Source: Devosia rhizoryzae | GTDB lineage: Bacteria; Pseudomonadota; Alphaproteobacteria; Rhizobiales; Devosiaceae | Direction: 5' to 3' | Assembly (NCBI RefSeq): GCF_016698665.1 | Contig: NZ_CP068046.1 | Span: forward strand, 2,294,001-2,358,000 | Length of the DNA: 64,000 nt | Shown here: in pieces, positions 36,413-46,023 of the stretch | Layout: each line of letters begins with the position of its first letter | How positions within the stretch are numbered: position 1 is the first letter of the stretch | The notes under the pieces: generated by a model | Database searches by the model: none | What the model was told of the DNA's origin: nothing | What the model saw: the letters and a program-made list of their open reading frames with translations, nothing else | Made by a program: the position numbers and the translations under genes

Positions 36413-36985
36413 CACTCCTTACCTGACTCAAGGTCGCTATGACGAGCCAAAAGAGAGCTTCAAATTCGCGCTCACTGAAGCGCTGGTATTCGCGAAGGAG
36501 CGTCGGAGACGGGTTCTAGACGTTGGATGTGCGGCACGAGATTTTGCTCACTACCTAAGCCGCGAGGTGCTAGATACGGAGATCATCGGCCTCGACATCA
36601 TGCCGGAGCTGCTCGAAAGGTAAGGGCCAACGTCCCAAGCGCGCGCTTCTGCACCGGTGCGAGCCGGGTGCGACGGTCGTTGTTTTCGGGATTATTAACA
36701 CTCACTCGGTCGGTATGTTCGTCTTGGTGCGTCCGGTGGGAGCCACTTACAGCCGTCTGGAACCGGGATGGAATCAGATTAGCTGTGCGACTTTCCAGCG
36801 GCGCCTGTAGCAGATACCGCCAGTCGCCAAGTTCTCGTTTGATCGACATAGACATCGCTTCCATGCCGACGACGTGCTTCGCTCATGGACAGAACTGAGA
36901 GGGATGCCTCGCCCTATATCGTCAACGGGACCGGAATCGTTCTCGATTTCAAGGTCTTGTGTATCCTTAATTCAGCAATCGAACG
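36354..36985 (+). pseudogene. remnant of a SAM-dependent methyltransferase
   Basis: A frame overlapping the end of the glycosyltransferase reads YDEPKESFKFALTEALVF and RRRVLDVGCAARDFAHYL (motif I of class I methyltransferases), then IIGLDIMPELLER and a stop at 36623. The sequence continues in a second frame as VRANVPSARFCTG, then shifts again (SFDRHRHRFHADDVLRSW). Single-base changes would join them. I read it as a decayed sugar methyltransferase. Confidence 0.6.
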
Positions 36986-36997
36986 GTAGTATCGCGT

Positions 36998-38092
36998 TCA
37001 TCGAGCACATGCGTTCCGCGCGCTCAATCCTCCAGGGAGCGCCGTCTCAGCCTGCCGAGTAAGGGTGCCTACATGAAACCAGAACATGTAAGCCAGCGGA
37101 AACAGATACGGGATATTCGTCGTAAGGGATGCTAATGCAAAGATGGCCCATAGCGGACTTCTCAGGCGCTCTCGAAAGCTACAAAATGTCAAGGCGCCTG
37201 CATATACAGCAACGGCCGGCAGTCCGAGTTCTATCCAAATCTGGATGAATGCATTGTCGGCGTAATAGCCTCGTCCATCCAGAAACGGAAAGACGACATT
37301 ATCTACGTTCGTCAGAAACTCGGTGTACTGGCGGATTCGATCCCATGTACTGGCTAGCGGTACGGCGACGATTCCAAGGGCAACCAAGCCCGCCGCAGCG
37401 GCAAGTATCGGCAGCCCGAAGACGACCATGCGCAACAGATTGTCTTTGGCCACAAGCAACACGACGAGCGCGACTAGGATGGCCATACCCGTCTTGGAGC
37501 CAGAATACATCACCAATGTCGCGCATAATGCCAACGACAGCCACCGCACAGGCCCGCGGTACACTGAAATGACGTAGGCGGTCAGCACGGTTGCCGCAAT
37601 TCCCAGATTGTTCGGATTGATAAAGATCGAAACACCACGGTAAGACGTCGGATGAAAACGCGCGAAACCGCCCAAAATGAAATACTCGTACACTGCGCCA
37701 ACAGCAGTCAACAGAAGTATCGGCAATGCTAAACGACCGGCTCGCGCCTGAAACGACGGCGGCGCGAGCAAAGCGGCGATAGGAATAAGATACAACAGCG
37801 CGCGCTCAAGTTCGGCGCCTGCCATCACTCCAATCAAGACGGCAACCACCCACGCCAAACCGATCAGGATCGACTTGATCGAAAAAATCCCGTTGGTCGC
37901 GATATAGATAGCCAGAAAGCCGAGCAGAACCAAATAGAGAACGTACTTGACCAGCACCCCCCATCCCGATGGATTGTAGTGTTGATCAGGAAAAAAAAGG
38001 TACAGGACGCCCGAAATCAGAAAAATAAATAATACCGACTGCGAAATCCAGGATATGTGTCGCTGCAATGACCTAAAGGACGCAAAGTTCAT
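36998..38092 (-). CDS. wzy: Wzy-like O-antigen/capsule polymerase
   Basis: 364-residue integral membrane protein with about ten hydrophobic segments and a larger loop around 265-295 (STWDRIRQYTEFLTNVDNVV...DGRGYYADNAFIQIW). A FINPNNLGIAA motif, common in Wzy/WaaL-like proteins, and YSGSKTGM are present. The AGGGGGG RBS is strong. It sits beside Wzx and the sugar genes, so it most likely polymerises repeat units in the periplasm. WaaL-type ligase is an alternative because the families share topology. Confidence 0.75.
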   Translation of the reverse strand: MNFASFRSLQRHISWISQSVLFIFLISGVLYLFFPDQHYNPSGWGVLVKYVLYLVLLGFLAIYIATNGIFSIKSILIGLAWVVAVLIGVMAGAELERALLYLIPIAALLAPPSFQARAGRLALPILLLTAVGAVYEYFILGGFARFHPTSYRGVSIFINPNNLGIAATVLTAYVISVYRGPVRWLSLALCATLVMYSGSKTGMAILVALVVLLVAKDNLLRMVVFGLPILAAAAGLVALGIVAVPLASTWDRIRQYTEFLTNVDNVVFPFLDGRGYYADNAFIQIWIELGLPAVAVYAGALTFCSFRERLRSPLWAIFALASLTTNIPYLFPLAYMFWFHVGTLTRQAETALPGGLSARNACAR

Positions 38093-38208
38093 TCAGCCCC
38101 CCTGTCGAACAAATCTACTTGCTGGATACATCTAGTATACGGAAAACCATATCCAAGTGTCAGAATATCTCAACTAGCAACCATGCTGTCGACATATCTT
38201 TCCCTCGC

Positions 38209-39585
38209 TCATGAGACAACCGTAGCCCACAATACAATTGAAACGAGCAGACATGTCGCCGAGGCAACGAACACGACTGCGAACTCGCTGCGAAATTGGT
38301 TATCGCCGATGCCTTGCTCGCTGAGAAATGCAACAGCATGAACTCTGATCGCCATCATGTAGTATACCCAAACCAACATCGTTCCGATTGCTGCTCCCAT
38401 CGCAGAGAGAAAATGGACCAAAGGGACGATCGCCAGCGCATACATGGCGCAGGCCTTCAAGGTCTGGGTCGTGACCAATCCCGTCCGGCCGGCTGCAAAC
38501 AGAAACGGGACGTAGAAATGGTACGCGCCGGTAAATACGAAACCTGCGCCGACGATACCCAGAATAAGAAACATCTCGGGATTTTGGTAACGCAAAAAGT
38601 TGGTCACCGAGTAATCGAACGCGTAGGCCAACATCAGGACGGTAAATGACACGACATAAACGACCGCGTACCAACGCTGAAATCGAAGCCGAAACAAAGG
38701 ATCACCCCAGCGTGACACGTTTTTCATGATCGCGTGCGGCAGGTAAAGTGCCATTCCGCTGATGATGACGAACATGATCGAGGCCAAAGAGTAGGCCAGA
38801 CTGTAGAACGCCAGCGTTTCCCCGTCAGTCATTTGGCCGAGTATTATGCGGTCCGCGCTGCTCATCACCCATTGCGCGAGCGAATGAAATACCATCGGGA
38901 CGGACAAGATCACGGCAGCGCGAAAATGGCCTGCCACGCCGGGCTGTCCACCCTCTCGTGTGCCGGATGCTATCAGGAACACGAAGCTGACCGCAGCGTA
39001 AACGGCAAGTTGGAACCAGAGAACCAACTCGATCGGTAGGTCGGCGCGGCCTTTTTGAACCGCAAAGACATAGGCGAGAAGCCCAATCGGCCAAGCAAAC
39101 GCCTTTAGCGTCGAGGTCGCCAGAAAGAGGCTCTCGCGTTCCTGCGCACGAATGACAAGCTGATAAAGCTGCTGGTGGGCCTCCAAGGCCGAAATCAGTG
39201 CGATAAGCCCGGCCAGAAGCCCGAACCGGTGCTGACTTGTCACTCCGGCAACAAAAAACAGTCCAGCAAGCGCTGCCGCGACCAGCGAGAAGCGAACCGC
39301 AAGAGAGCGAGCATTATTGATGTCATCCGCGCCGGCCTTGGCAACTGCGACGGAACCGCCGAGCGAAAGCATTTGACACAGAAGCTGTATGAAGGCGACG
39401 CAGATCGCGTAATAGCCCAGTTCCTCCAGCGACAGCGCCTGAGCGGCGATAGGAACCGCGAGGATCCCCCCTGCGCGACTGACAGCGGCTGCTAACCCAA
39501 AAATCGCCGGTTGCCGGACCCGCTCCAGGCGCTCACGGATGAACATATTTCGTTTGGAGCCGCCCGTGGAGGTTTGCCCTCTCAC
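38209..39585 (-). CDS. wzx: oligosaccharide flippase (Wzx-like)
   Basis: 458 residues, about 12 membrane segments, MATE/MviN-like pattern: AVSRAGGILAVPIAAQALSLEELGYYAICVAFIQLL near the N-terminus (quoted in part as LSLEELGYYAICVAF) and SADRIILGQMTDGETLAFYSLAY in the middle. It should flip undecaprenyl-linked repeat units to the periplasm. The GTG at 39585 overlaps the ptmE-like stop (GTGA); an ATG at 39546 is an equally reasonable start. Confidence 0.85.
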   Translation of the reverse strand: MRGQTSTGGSKRNMFIRERLERVRQPAIFGLAAAVSRAGGILAVPIAAQALSLEELGYYAICVAFIQLLCQMLSLGGSVAVAKAGADDINNARSLAVRFSLVAAALAGLFFVAGVTSQHRFGLLAGLIALISALEAHQQLYQLVIRAQERESLFLATSTLKAFAWPIGLLAYVFAVQKGRADLPIELVLWFQLAVYAAVSFVFLIASGTREGGQPGVAGHFRAAVILSVPMVFHSLAQWVMSSADRIILGQMTDGETLAFYSLAYSLASIMFVIISGMALYLPHAIMKNVSRWGDPLFRLRFQRWYAVVYVVSFTVLMLAYAFDYSVTNFLRYQNPEMFLILGIVGAGFVFTGAYHFYVPFLFAAGRTGLVTTQTLKACAMYALAIVPLVHFLSAMGAAIGTMLVWVYYMMAIRVHAVAFLSEQGIGDNQFRSEFAVVFVASATCLLVSIVLWATVVS

Positions 39586-40643
39586 GTCGGCACCCCCGTC
39601 TCGCCTTTGCCAAACTCGTCTATCGCGCGGTTTAGGTCGTCGGGTTTGCCGACGTCGAGCCAGTATTCGTGCAAGGGGAAGGCGACGCGGCGGTCAGGGT
39701 GAACCTGGTCGAAGAGCGAGGGCATGTCGAAGAAGCGGTCCGGCGGGATCAGGTCCAGCATTTCGGGACTGATGACGTAGATGCCAGCATTCACGAAGAA
39801 ATCGAACACCGGCTTTTCCGAGAAGCCTGTGATGTGGTGGTTCCTGACGTCGACCACGCCGTAGGGCACTTGGTACTGGTAGCGGTTGAGGCCCATAGTA
39901 GCCAGCGCGGCGCTTTCATAGTGGAAGGCCAGCATCTGGCCGAAATTGATCGAGGTCAGGATGTCGCCGTTCATGACGATCAGCGGCTTTTCCGACCGCT
40001 CGCTGAGCAGCGACAGCGCGCCCGCCGTGCCCATGCGCTTGGTCTCGCGGACGTAGTCGATCTCAACGCCAAAGGCCGCGCCGTCGCCGAAATGCTTTTC
40101 GATAATCTCGGCCAGATGATTGACGCAGAGCGAGATCTTGCGGAAGCCCTGCTCACGAAAACGCTCCAAGATGCGTTCCAGGATCGGGCGGCCGCCGACC
40201 TCGATCATCGGCTTGGGCACCGTCTCGGTGATCGGGCGCAGGCGCGTGCCGAGCCCGCCCGCCATAATGACGACGCGGTGTGCTGCGGGATCGGCAAGCT
40301 CGATTTCGTCAGCCAGATGCAGGCCGACCACGACGCCCTCGGCGTCCACCACCGGCATCTGGAAGATCATCTCGCGTTTCAGGATCGCGGCGATCTCGGC
40401 CAGCGGCGTGCCGCGCGGTACGGAGCGTGGGTGGCGGTGCATGACGTCGCCGGCGGTCGAATCCAGCGTCGCGCCGCGCAGGATCGCGCGGCGGATGTCA
40501 CCATCGGTGATCGTGCCGACCAGCCGGAACCCTTCGTCGACGACCAGTGCGATCTGGCCGCCGCTCGCCTCGATACAGGCGACCGCGTCGGCGAGCTTGT
40601 GCGTCTCGATAAGAGTGATCGATTTCAGCGTATTACTATCCAT
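39582..40643 (-). CDS. ptmE: CBS-domain sugar nucleotidyltransferase (PtmE-like)
   Basis: 353 residues. Two CBS repeats at about 5-120 (GQIALVVDEGFRLVGTITDGDIRRAIL; FQMPVVDAEGVVVGL) precede a nucleotidyltransferase domain starting RVVIMAGGLGTRLRPITETVPKPMIEVGG. NGDILTSINFGQML and HEYWLDVGKPDDL complete it. This layout matches PtmE, which makes GDP-glucosamine in the legionaminic acid route of Campylobacter. The ATG at 40643 has GGGA upstream; the longer open frame overlaps the acetyltransferase gene and was rejected. The use of GTP is inferred. Confidence 0.82.
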   Translation of the reverse strand: MDSNTLKSITLIETHKLADAVACIEASGGQIALVVDEGFRLVGTITDGDIRRAILRGATLDSTAGDVMHRHPRSVPRGTPLAEIAAILKREMIFQMPVVDAEGVVVGLHLADEIELADPAAHRVVIMAGGLGTRLRPITETVPKPMIEVGGRPILERILERFREQGFRKISLCVNHLAEIIEKHFGDGAAFGVEIDYVRETKRMGTAGALSLLSERSEKPLIVMNGDILTSINFGQMLAFHYESAALATMGLNRYQYQVPYGVVDVRNHHITGFSEKPVFDFFVNAGIYVISPEMLDLIPPDRFFDMPSLFDQVHPDRRVAFPLHEYWLDVGKPDDLNRAIDEFGKGETGVPT

Positions 40644-40672
40644 TTCATTCCCGGCTTGTAACGCCATCGCGC

Positions 40673-41320
40673 TCAGCGAGCCGGCGTTCCCATGACTGTA
40701 GCTCCGGCGCCCACGCTGCGAACAACCGTCGCACCGCCGGCGACAGTCGCGCCTTGCCCAACGCGCAGACTCTGCAGGACCACGGCGCCCGCGCCCACAT
40801 GACAGCCATTCTCGAGCGAAACCCCGCCCGACAGCACAGCACCGGGAGCTACATGGACATGATCGCCAATCAGGCAATCGTGGTCGATGGACGCCCGCGT
40901 ATTGACAATGACGTTGCGACCAATTTTCGTGCGCGGCTGAACTACTACGCCTGCCATGATGACGCTTCCGCCTCCGATTAGGGCTGAACCGGCCACGAGA
41001 GCAGAAGGGTGTATCGCCGTAAAAGGCTCGAGACCGGCGGCCTCTCCAGCAGCGAATAGTCGTGCACGCAGGACGCTGCCGCCGCTGATCGATCCGACCG
41101 CTACCATGAAGTGGGTGAGCCGCATGGCATGCACGAGGCGCGACAGGGCCGCGTCAGTGCCGATGCACGGTACGCCTAGAATGGGTTGCGCCGAGTACGT
41201 CGGGTCAGTAAAGCCGGCAATCTCGAAATCTGCGCCCGAGCTTTCTGCGATAGTTCGTAAAGTGTCGATCACAACTACCGCGTGCCCGCCTCCTCCGATG
41301 CAGATAATCCGCTGGCTCAT
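40673..41320 (-). CDS. legH: NeuD/PglD-type sugar O/N-acetyltransferase (LegH role)
   Basis: 215 residues. The N-terminal Rossmann-like part (RIICIGGGGHAVVVIDTL) is followed by a left-handed beta-helix of hexapeptide repeats (IGGGSVIMAGVVVQPRTKIGRN...). Catalytic His lies in ASIDHDCLIGDHVHVAPGA; the chain ends ATVMGTPAR. PglD/PerB/LegH proteins of this shape N-acetylate the 4-amino group of bacillosamine-type sugars. Its stop is 29 bases before the ptmE start, and its start overlaps hisH by 4 bases. Confidence 0.82.
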   Translation of the reverse strand: MSQRIICIGGGGHAVVVIDTLRTIAESSGADFEIAGFTDPTYSAQPILGVPCIGTDAALSRLVHAMRLTHFMVAVGSISGGSVLRARLFAAGEAAGLEPFTAIHPSALVAGSALIGGGSVIMAGVVVQPRTKIGRNVIVNTRASIDHDCLIGDHVHVAPGAVLSGGVSLENGCHVGAGAVVLQSLRVGQGATVAGGATVVRSVGAGATVMGTPAR

Positions 41321-41964
41321 AGGGCGAGGAACCGCTCGAGGATTTTTTGGCCCGCCCGGCTGCTGCGCTCTGGGTGGAACTGTAGGCCGGTAATATTGTC
41401 GCGCCGGATCGCGGCGGTGACTTCAAGCCCCTCATAGTCGATGTGGGCGATGCGCTCTTCGGCATTGGCGGGTCGGCAGTGATACGAGTGGACGAAGTAC
41501 ACCGAATCAGCGGGATAGTCCGCGCCGTCAAGCACTGTACCCTTCCAACGCTGCTCCGAGCCCTGAGACGGGGCAAGCGGAGCCCAGCCGATGTGGGGTA
41601 CGCGCAAGGGCTGTCCAAACGGGCTCTCTGAAGCTATGCGCTCCACAGTACCACGCACAAAGCCGAGCCCCTCGGTGTCGCCGAACTCGCTCGATCGGTC
41701 CATGAGTACCTGCATGCCGATGCAGATGCCCAGAAACGGTCGCCCGGTTTGCACAAAATCGCGCAGCGCATCTGAGATGCCTTTGTCGTGCAGCGCTGCC
41801 ATTGCGCGAGCGAAAGCGCCGACCCCAGGGAGGATGACACGGTCTGCCTTGCGAATGGCTGTAATGTCGTCCGTCAGTTCCGCCTCGCAACCGATGGCTC
41901 GAAGGGCGTTGCAAACTGAGAAGACGTTGCCGATCCCATAGTCGACGACTATGGTGCCGCTCAT
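41317..41964 (-). CDS. hisH: HisH-like glutaminase of a sugar amidotransferase
   Basis: 215-residue class I glutamine amidotransferase. IVVDYGIGNVFSVCNAL at the N-terminus, nucleophile Cys in FLGICIGMQVLM and catalytic His/Glu in LQFHPERSSRAGQ are present. It would release ammonia from glutamine. It is not in a histidine operon but between NeuD- and HisF-like genes, with 4-base overlaps on both sides, next to a WbuX/PseA-type protein. That is the arrangement of HisH2-HisF2-WbpG in Pseudomonas. Confidence 0.88.
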   Translation of the reverse strand: MSGTIVVDYGIGNVFSVCNALRAIGCEAELTDDITAIRKADRVILPGVGAFARAMAALHDKGISDALRDFVQTGRPFLGICIGMQVLMDRSSEFGDTEGLGFVRGTVERIASESPFGQPLRVPHIGWAPLAPSQGSEQRWKGTVLDGADYPADSVYFVHSYHCRPANAEERIAHIDYEGLEVTAAIRRDNITGLQFHPERSSRAGQKILERFLAL

Positions 41965-42737
41965 GCCCCTTGCTCCCCCTTAACGCGCCGCGTCATAATG
42001 CCGGCGTCATGGCAGGCGGTCCGGAAATCTGCCAATGTGTACTTGTCAAGATGTAGGTCGCGTGCGATCGCAATCGCGCTGACGTCAGGGTTCTTAAGCA
42101 CGTCGACCACGTGGCGCGTGCTGCCGACCCCGCCTGATGCGATGACCGGAATATCAACCTCTCGCGCGACCGCGGAGATTAGGGCGACATCCATTCCGCG
42201 CCCGGTCCCGTCCTGATCGATCGAGGTAACCAGCAGTTCGCCCGCACCTAGCCTCTGCCCCTCCGCGGCCCATTCGATGGCGTTGCGGCCTGAATGATTG
42301 CGGCCATTGTCGGTCATGGCTTCCCAGCCGCCGGCGGCAAGCTTTTTAGCTTCAATGGACAGGACAGTGGCTTGTGAACCGTAGGTATCCGAAATGGCCC
42401 GAAGGATGTCAGGATCTTGCGTGGCGGCGGTGTTTATAGCCACCTTGTCAGCACCCGCCGAAAGCATCTCGCGCACTGCTTCTAGACTGCGGATGCCACC
42501 TCCAACTGTGATTGGAATGAAAACTTCTGAAGCGACCTCACGCACTATGCCAGACAGGTTGTTGCGACCATAAAGGCTCGCCACGACGTCCATGTAGAGA
42601 AGCTCATCGGCCCCCTGCTCGTAGTAGAGCTTGGCACGTCCTTTAGGATCGCCTACTTTGCGCCAGCCCTCGAGGTGGATGCCCTTGATCAGGTGTTCCA
42701 TCTTCACGTCAAGCCGCGCGATAAGCCGCCTGTTCAT
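41961..42737 (-). CDS. hisF: HisF-like ammonia-channel subunit of a sugar amidotransferase
   Basis: 258-residue (beta/alpha)8 barrel. [24 protein letters not shown] is the N-terminal signature of the HisF2 type found with WbpG/PseA-like proteins and differs from true HisF (usually CLDV-DGRVVKG). [23 protein letters not shown] and [26 protein letters not shown] follow. Nine bases separate it from the amidotransferase gene; it overlaps hisH by 4 bases. It should channel ammonia from HisH to the amidotransferase. Confidence 0.88.
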   Translation of the reverse strand: MNRRLIARLDVKMEHLIKGIHLEGWRKVGDPKGRAKLYYEQGADELLYMDVVASLYGRNNLSGIVREVASEVFIPITVGGGIRSLEAVREMLSAGADKVAINTAATQDPDILRAISDTYGSQATVLSIEAKKLAAGGWEAMTDNGRNHSGRNAIEWAAEGQRLGAGELLVTSIDQDGTGRGMDVALISAVAREVDIPVIASGGVGSTRHVVDVLKNPDVSAIAIARDLHLDKYTLADFRTACHDAGIMTRRVKGEQGA

Positions 42738-42746
42738 ATAATCATC

Positions 42747-44069
42747 TCAGTTTTCTTGAAAGACTGTACGGCGCAGTCGCCATTCACCGTTGTCATAACT
42801 CCAAAGATGCGGTGAGCGGAATCGGTTGGCGAGCGCGTCGAAGTAGTCACGATCCATGATCGGGTCCTCGAACTGGGCGGATGCTTCCGGAAATATCTCG
42901 GACGGCAGGCTGAGGTACTCTAACAATTCCTCGGCGAAACGCTCGGGGAACTCACCGTCATAGCGCTTGACCAACGCTACACCTTCGTCACGCTCGATGT
43001 CACCGGAGCGGATTTCCTGTGCCGCGTCGTAGCTGGCACGGCCAATGCCGAACTTCACGTATGTTGTGTAGTAGTGCAAATCATCAATGCGGTCATCGAT
43101 AGAGTTGTACTTGGAATAGGTACCCGGCGTGCGCTCAGGGGAGGCTTCAAAGCCTCCATTCTCGACCGCGAAGTAGTAAGCCGCCTGCGGGTGCCATTTG
43201 AGATAGTACCCAAGATAGTGGACCTCGATGCCTTTTTCTTCAAGCAGCCGCGGGTCGGACGGCATGTAGGCCGAGAGGTCCGCCTTACGCACACCGTACC
43301 TCGACTGCAGATCGGCAACGGATACGCCCCCCAAATAGGTCTCCTCGTCAGACGCCATCGAGAAATACTCGAAGTCGCGCCTAGCACTCTGATTATCGGC
43401 AATGGGGTTGCCGTATTCCGCCTCGTTTTCACCGTAGAAGATCAACGGAATTCCCATCTTGGCGGCGAAGGCTGGGGCAAAGCCCTTTTGGCCGATGATG
43501 AACGGCTGGAAGGGATGGAATAGGTTTTCCACGGCCAGCCGTGTCATCAAGCGCTTTATACGGCCGTTGGGGGTTAGCAGATAGTTGTCGAACCCGGCAT
43601 GAATCCAGCGGTTGAAGTTGCGCCAACCCCAGTCGGTGTAGATGTGGGGGGCCCATGTGCAGGTCAAAGGATTCATGCCGAATTCATATTTCAGCACCCA
43701 AGCCTGGTAGAACGAATCCTTGCCGCCGGAGCCAGGAACAAGGCAATCATAGGAGCCGTTGCGCGAGCGGTACTTGTCGCACAGAGCGACGAGTTCGGCA
43801 CGACGGCGGTCCCAATCGATAGAGGCCTGCTTGCGCTCCGCATTGCGGCAGGCGTCGCATACCCCTTCTTCATCGAATGCAATAACGGTCTTCTTGCTTT
43901 GGGCCGTGTGCTTGTACTCAACCGCAGAATTGGGTCGCTGATTGGAGATGACGCATTTGCGGCAGAACTGAACGTGCTGTGGCAGACCGTATTTGGCCTG
44001 GCTGGGCGTGGCGTTCGGGCCGTAGAGCGACATGTCGATCGCTTCTTTGCGTGGATCGGCATTGATCAT
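42747..44069 (-). CDS. N-acetyl sugar amidotransferase (WbuX/WbpG/PseA family)
   Basis: 440 residues. A zinc-ribbon-like pair CxxC...CxxC (Cys36/39 in FCRKCV and Cys71/74 in CDAC) precedes an ATP-PPase loop PGSGGKDS (112-119). IFYGENEAEYGNP and later Tyr/Trp-rich motifs follow the family. Members turn an N-acetyl group into an acetamidino group (PseA on pseudaminic acid, WbpG on ManNAc3NAcA, using HisH/HisF). In this locus the likely substrate is legionaminic acid. Start uncertain: ATG at 44033 has a better RBS (AAAGAAG) than 44069. Confidence 0.87.
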   Translation of the reverse strand: MINADPRKEAIDMSLYGPNATPSQAKYGLPQHVQFCRKCVISNQRPNSAVEYKHTAQSKKTVIAFDEEGVCDACRNAERKQASIDWDRRRAELVALCDKYRSRNGSYDCLVPGSGGKDSFYQAWVLKYEFGMNPLTCTWAPHIYTDWGWRNFNRWIHAGFDNYLLTPNGRIKRLMTRLAVENLFHPFQPFIIGQKGFAPAFAAKMGIPLIFYGENEAEYGNPIADNQSARRDFEYFSMASDEETYLGGVSVADLQSRYGVRKADLSAYMPSDPRLLEEKGIEVHYLGYYLKWHPQAAYYFAVENGGFEASPERTPGTYSKYNSIDDRIDDLHYYTTYVKFGIGRASYDAAQEIRSGDIERDEGVALVKRYDGEFPERFAEELLEYLSLPSEIFPEASAQFEDPIMDRDYFDALANRFRSPHLWSYDNGEWRLRRTVFQEN

Positions 44070-44127
44070 TCGAGGAGCTTTCGAATTCTTAAGATGGTAA
44101 TTGCGCTACTTCGCTGAACGATCGATG

Positions 44128-45159
44128 TCAATCGAGCATTGTCCAATCGAGCGGGTCGCCGGCTTTAACTGAGCGCTTAAGGCGCTTGCCGGGCAGCAGC
44201 GTGAAGTCAGCAGGGGAAATGCCCGTGGCTGGCCGCAAGAGTACGCAGTCGTGCTCGCCCAGCACCGTACCGACATCCAGGTCCCGGGCAGCCTTGACCC
44301 CGCGTCGGACAAGTGAGCGGGCCTCCAACTCGGCAGGCCGGGGCTCCTTTCGGCCATCGCCGACTATCGCCTCCACCCTTGCAATGGACTCAATCATCGA
44401 CTTCAGTTCGCCCGGCTCCAGCGAGGCACCATGATCCGGGCCGGCCATGGTTCGGTCCAGGGTAATGTGCTTCTCAATCACCAGAGCGCCGGAGGCAACG
44501 GCGATCGGCGGCACGATGATGCCCTGCGTATGATCGGAATAGCCCACCGCTACACCAAATTCGGCAGCCATCGTCTTCATGGCACCGAGGTTTACATCCT
44601 CAAGCGCAGTAGGGTAGGCACTAGTGCAGTGTAGGACCACGAGAGGTGGTAACCCGGCCGAGTCGTGGGAAAATGTTGTCGGCATCTCGGATTTCAGGAT
44701 GTCGATAGCGACGCGCACTTCGCCGAGATCGGCCATACCTGTGGACAATATGATCGGCAGACCACGCCGCGCACAGTCCTTCAGGTAAGGTATATTGGTT
44801 ACCTCGCCTGATGGCACTTTAATACGGCGGATACCGATAGCGCAAAGCAGATCGAGAGACTTTGCGTCGAAGGCTGTCGACATAAACTCCACACCGCGCG
44901 CCGCACAGTGTGCCGCGACTTTGCGATGGTCTTCGTCGCTCAATTCTAGCTTCTTTAGCATGGCATGCTGGTCGTCGCCGCCGGCGCTCTTCTGGTAGGT
45001 AACCGTCGCCGTGTTACGTGCAGTGATAGCATCGGCTTTGAAGGTTTGAAACTTGGCTGCTTGAGCGCCTGCCTGGGCGGCGGCATCCACGAGCTTGAGA
45101 GCAAGGTCAAGGCTCCCGTTGTGATTGACACCGATCTCAGCAATTGTGAATGTCTTCAT
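44128..45159 (-). CDS. legI: N-acetylneuraminate/legionaminate synthase (NeuB/LegI-like)
   Basis: 343 residues. It begins FTIAEIGVNHNGSLDLALKLVDAA, the NeuB signature, with AGAQAAKFQTFKAD, GVEFMSTAFD, KVPSGEVTNIPYL and LHCTSAYPT. The C-terminal SAF (antifreeze-like) domain is at about 285-343. It condenses PEP with a 2,4-diacetamido-hexose to form a nonulosonic acid. It is the first gene of the unit running through the amidotransferase trio, legH, ptmE and wzx. Sequence alone does not decide between sialic, legionaminic and related acids. Confidence 0.9.
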   Translation of the reverse strand: MKTFTIAEIGVNHNGSLDLALKLVDAAAQAGAQAAKFQTFKADAITARNTATVTYQKSAGGDDQHAMLKKLELSDEDHRKVAAHCAARGVEFMSTAFDAKSLDLLCAIGIRRIKVPSGEVTNIPYLKDCARRGLPIILSTGMADLGEVRVAIDILKSEMPTTFSHDSAGLPPLVVLHCTSAYPTALEDVNLGAMKTMAAEFGVAVGYSDHTQGIIVPPIAVASGALVIEKHITLDRTMAGPDHGASLEPGELKSMIESIARVEAIVGDGRKEPRPAELEARSLVRRGVKAARDLDVGTVLGEHDCVLLRPATGISPADFTLLPGKRLKRSVKAGDPLDWTMLD

Positions 45160-45399
45160 TGCTATAATGCTGCTCCTCGCAGGCGCTGTTGTGCAGGAAA
45201 GGTGTTACAAGCAGCACCTGGAAGAGGCAAGGCGCTCCACACCACCTTGGAGGACATCAGTCTGATAGACTGCAAGCCGACAAGAGTCGCCTTCAAAATC
45301 AGACTTCGCGTTCAGATCAGCCACAACCAGACGCATTCTCGGACGGTGCTGTGCCTGCTTTCGGAGTAGAGCTAGGCAGCGGCAGTACCATGCGACGCA

Positions 45400-45993
45400 G
45401 TACATCGCCAACCTCTGGGAAAATCTAATCGTCGAGGGTGTCACCAATACCGGCATGATCCTCGCCCTGGTACAACCACTTCAATGGCGGCACCTCAGAG
45501 GCGAACGGCGGGTTCGGCGTCTACATGTCGGCCAGAGTCGAAGTCCAACAACTTCAGCTGTCGGAAACATCTTGATAGGGGTGGGTGTCATCACCGGCGC
45601 TGCGTCGTTAGTAGGCGGCGGGACGAACACCATCGTCGTTAGATGCGGCGACGCATCCACTGGTGCGGCTATCTCTGGAAGAATGACCTGCACGCCCTCG
45701 TTCGGGGGCACGGACGATGATGGCAATCTGATTTACTCGGCGCGGAGCGATTCCTGTTCCCTTTTCGGAAGGGCGGGTGAAGGCTTCAGCCGGACACAAT
45801 TGCGGAAGCGCCGACAGGCGGGCTGGTCATTAAAGGGTTGCCCCAAGAAGCCGCCGCGATTTCTGCTGTTTCTGTGGGGCTCGTCCTCACCACCGCGCTG
45901 CTGGCGGGCAAGACTCAGTTCTCCGGCTACATCCTCGAGGGAACCAGCGAAATCTGGCTATACGGACTGAGGACGGGGCTGGCACAGGAATAG
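45400..45993 (+). pseudogene. decayed gene, beta-helix-like protein remnant
   Basis: Protein-like pieces lie in different frames of the plus strand: WENLIVEGVTNTG, then SSPWYNHFNGGTSEANGG, continuing GFGVYMSARVEVQQLQ, then GVGVITGAASLVGGGTNTIV, and finally GLVIKGLPQEAAAISAV with LLAGKTQFSGYILEGTSE and a stop near 45993. Gly/Asn/Val-rich repeats suggest a right-handed beta-helix (pectate-lyase-like) protein, perhaps a polysaccharide lyase or tail spike. The single longer frame at 45455-45970 only stitches unrelated frames and is not accepted as intact. Confidence 0.4.
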
Positions 45994-46023
45994 ACCCGGC
46001 CACTTTGAGCGGTCTCTGCGTGA

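Noticed and set aside
40644..40877. 78-codon extension of the PtmE-like gene
   Set aside because: It overlaps the legH gene and is rich in Arg/Cys, typical of a shadow frame; a good RBS precedes 40643.
45455..45970. 171-residue ORF as an intact gene
   Set aside because: Protein-like pieces lie in other frames as well, so this frame alone is not the gene.
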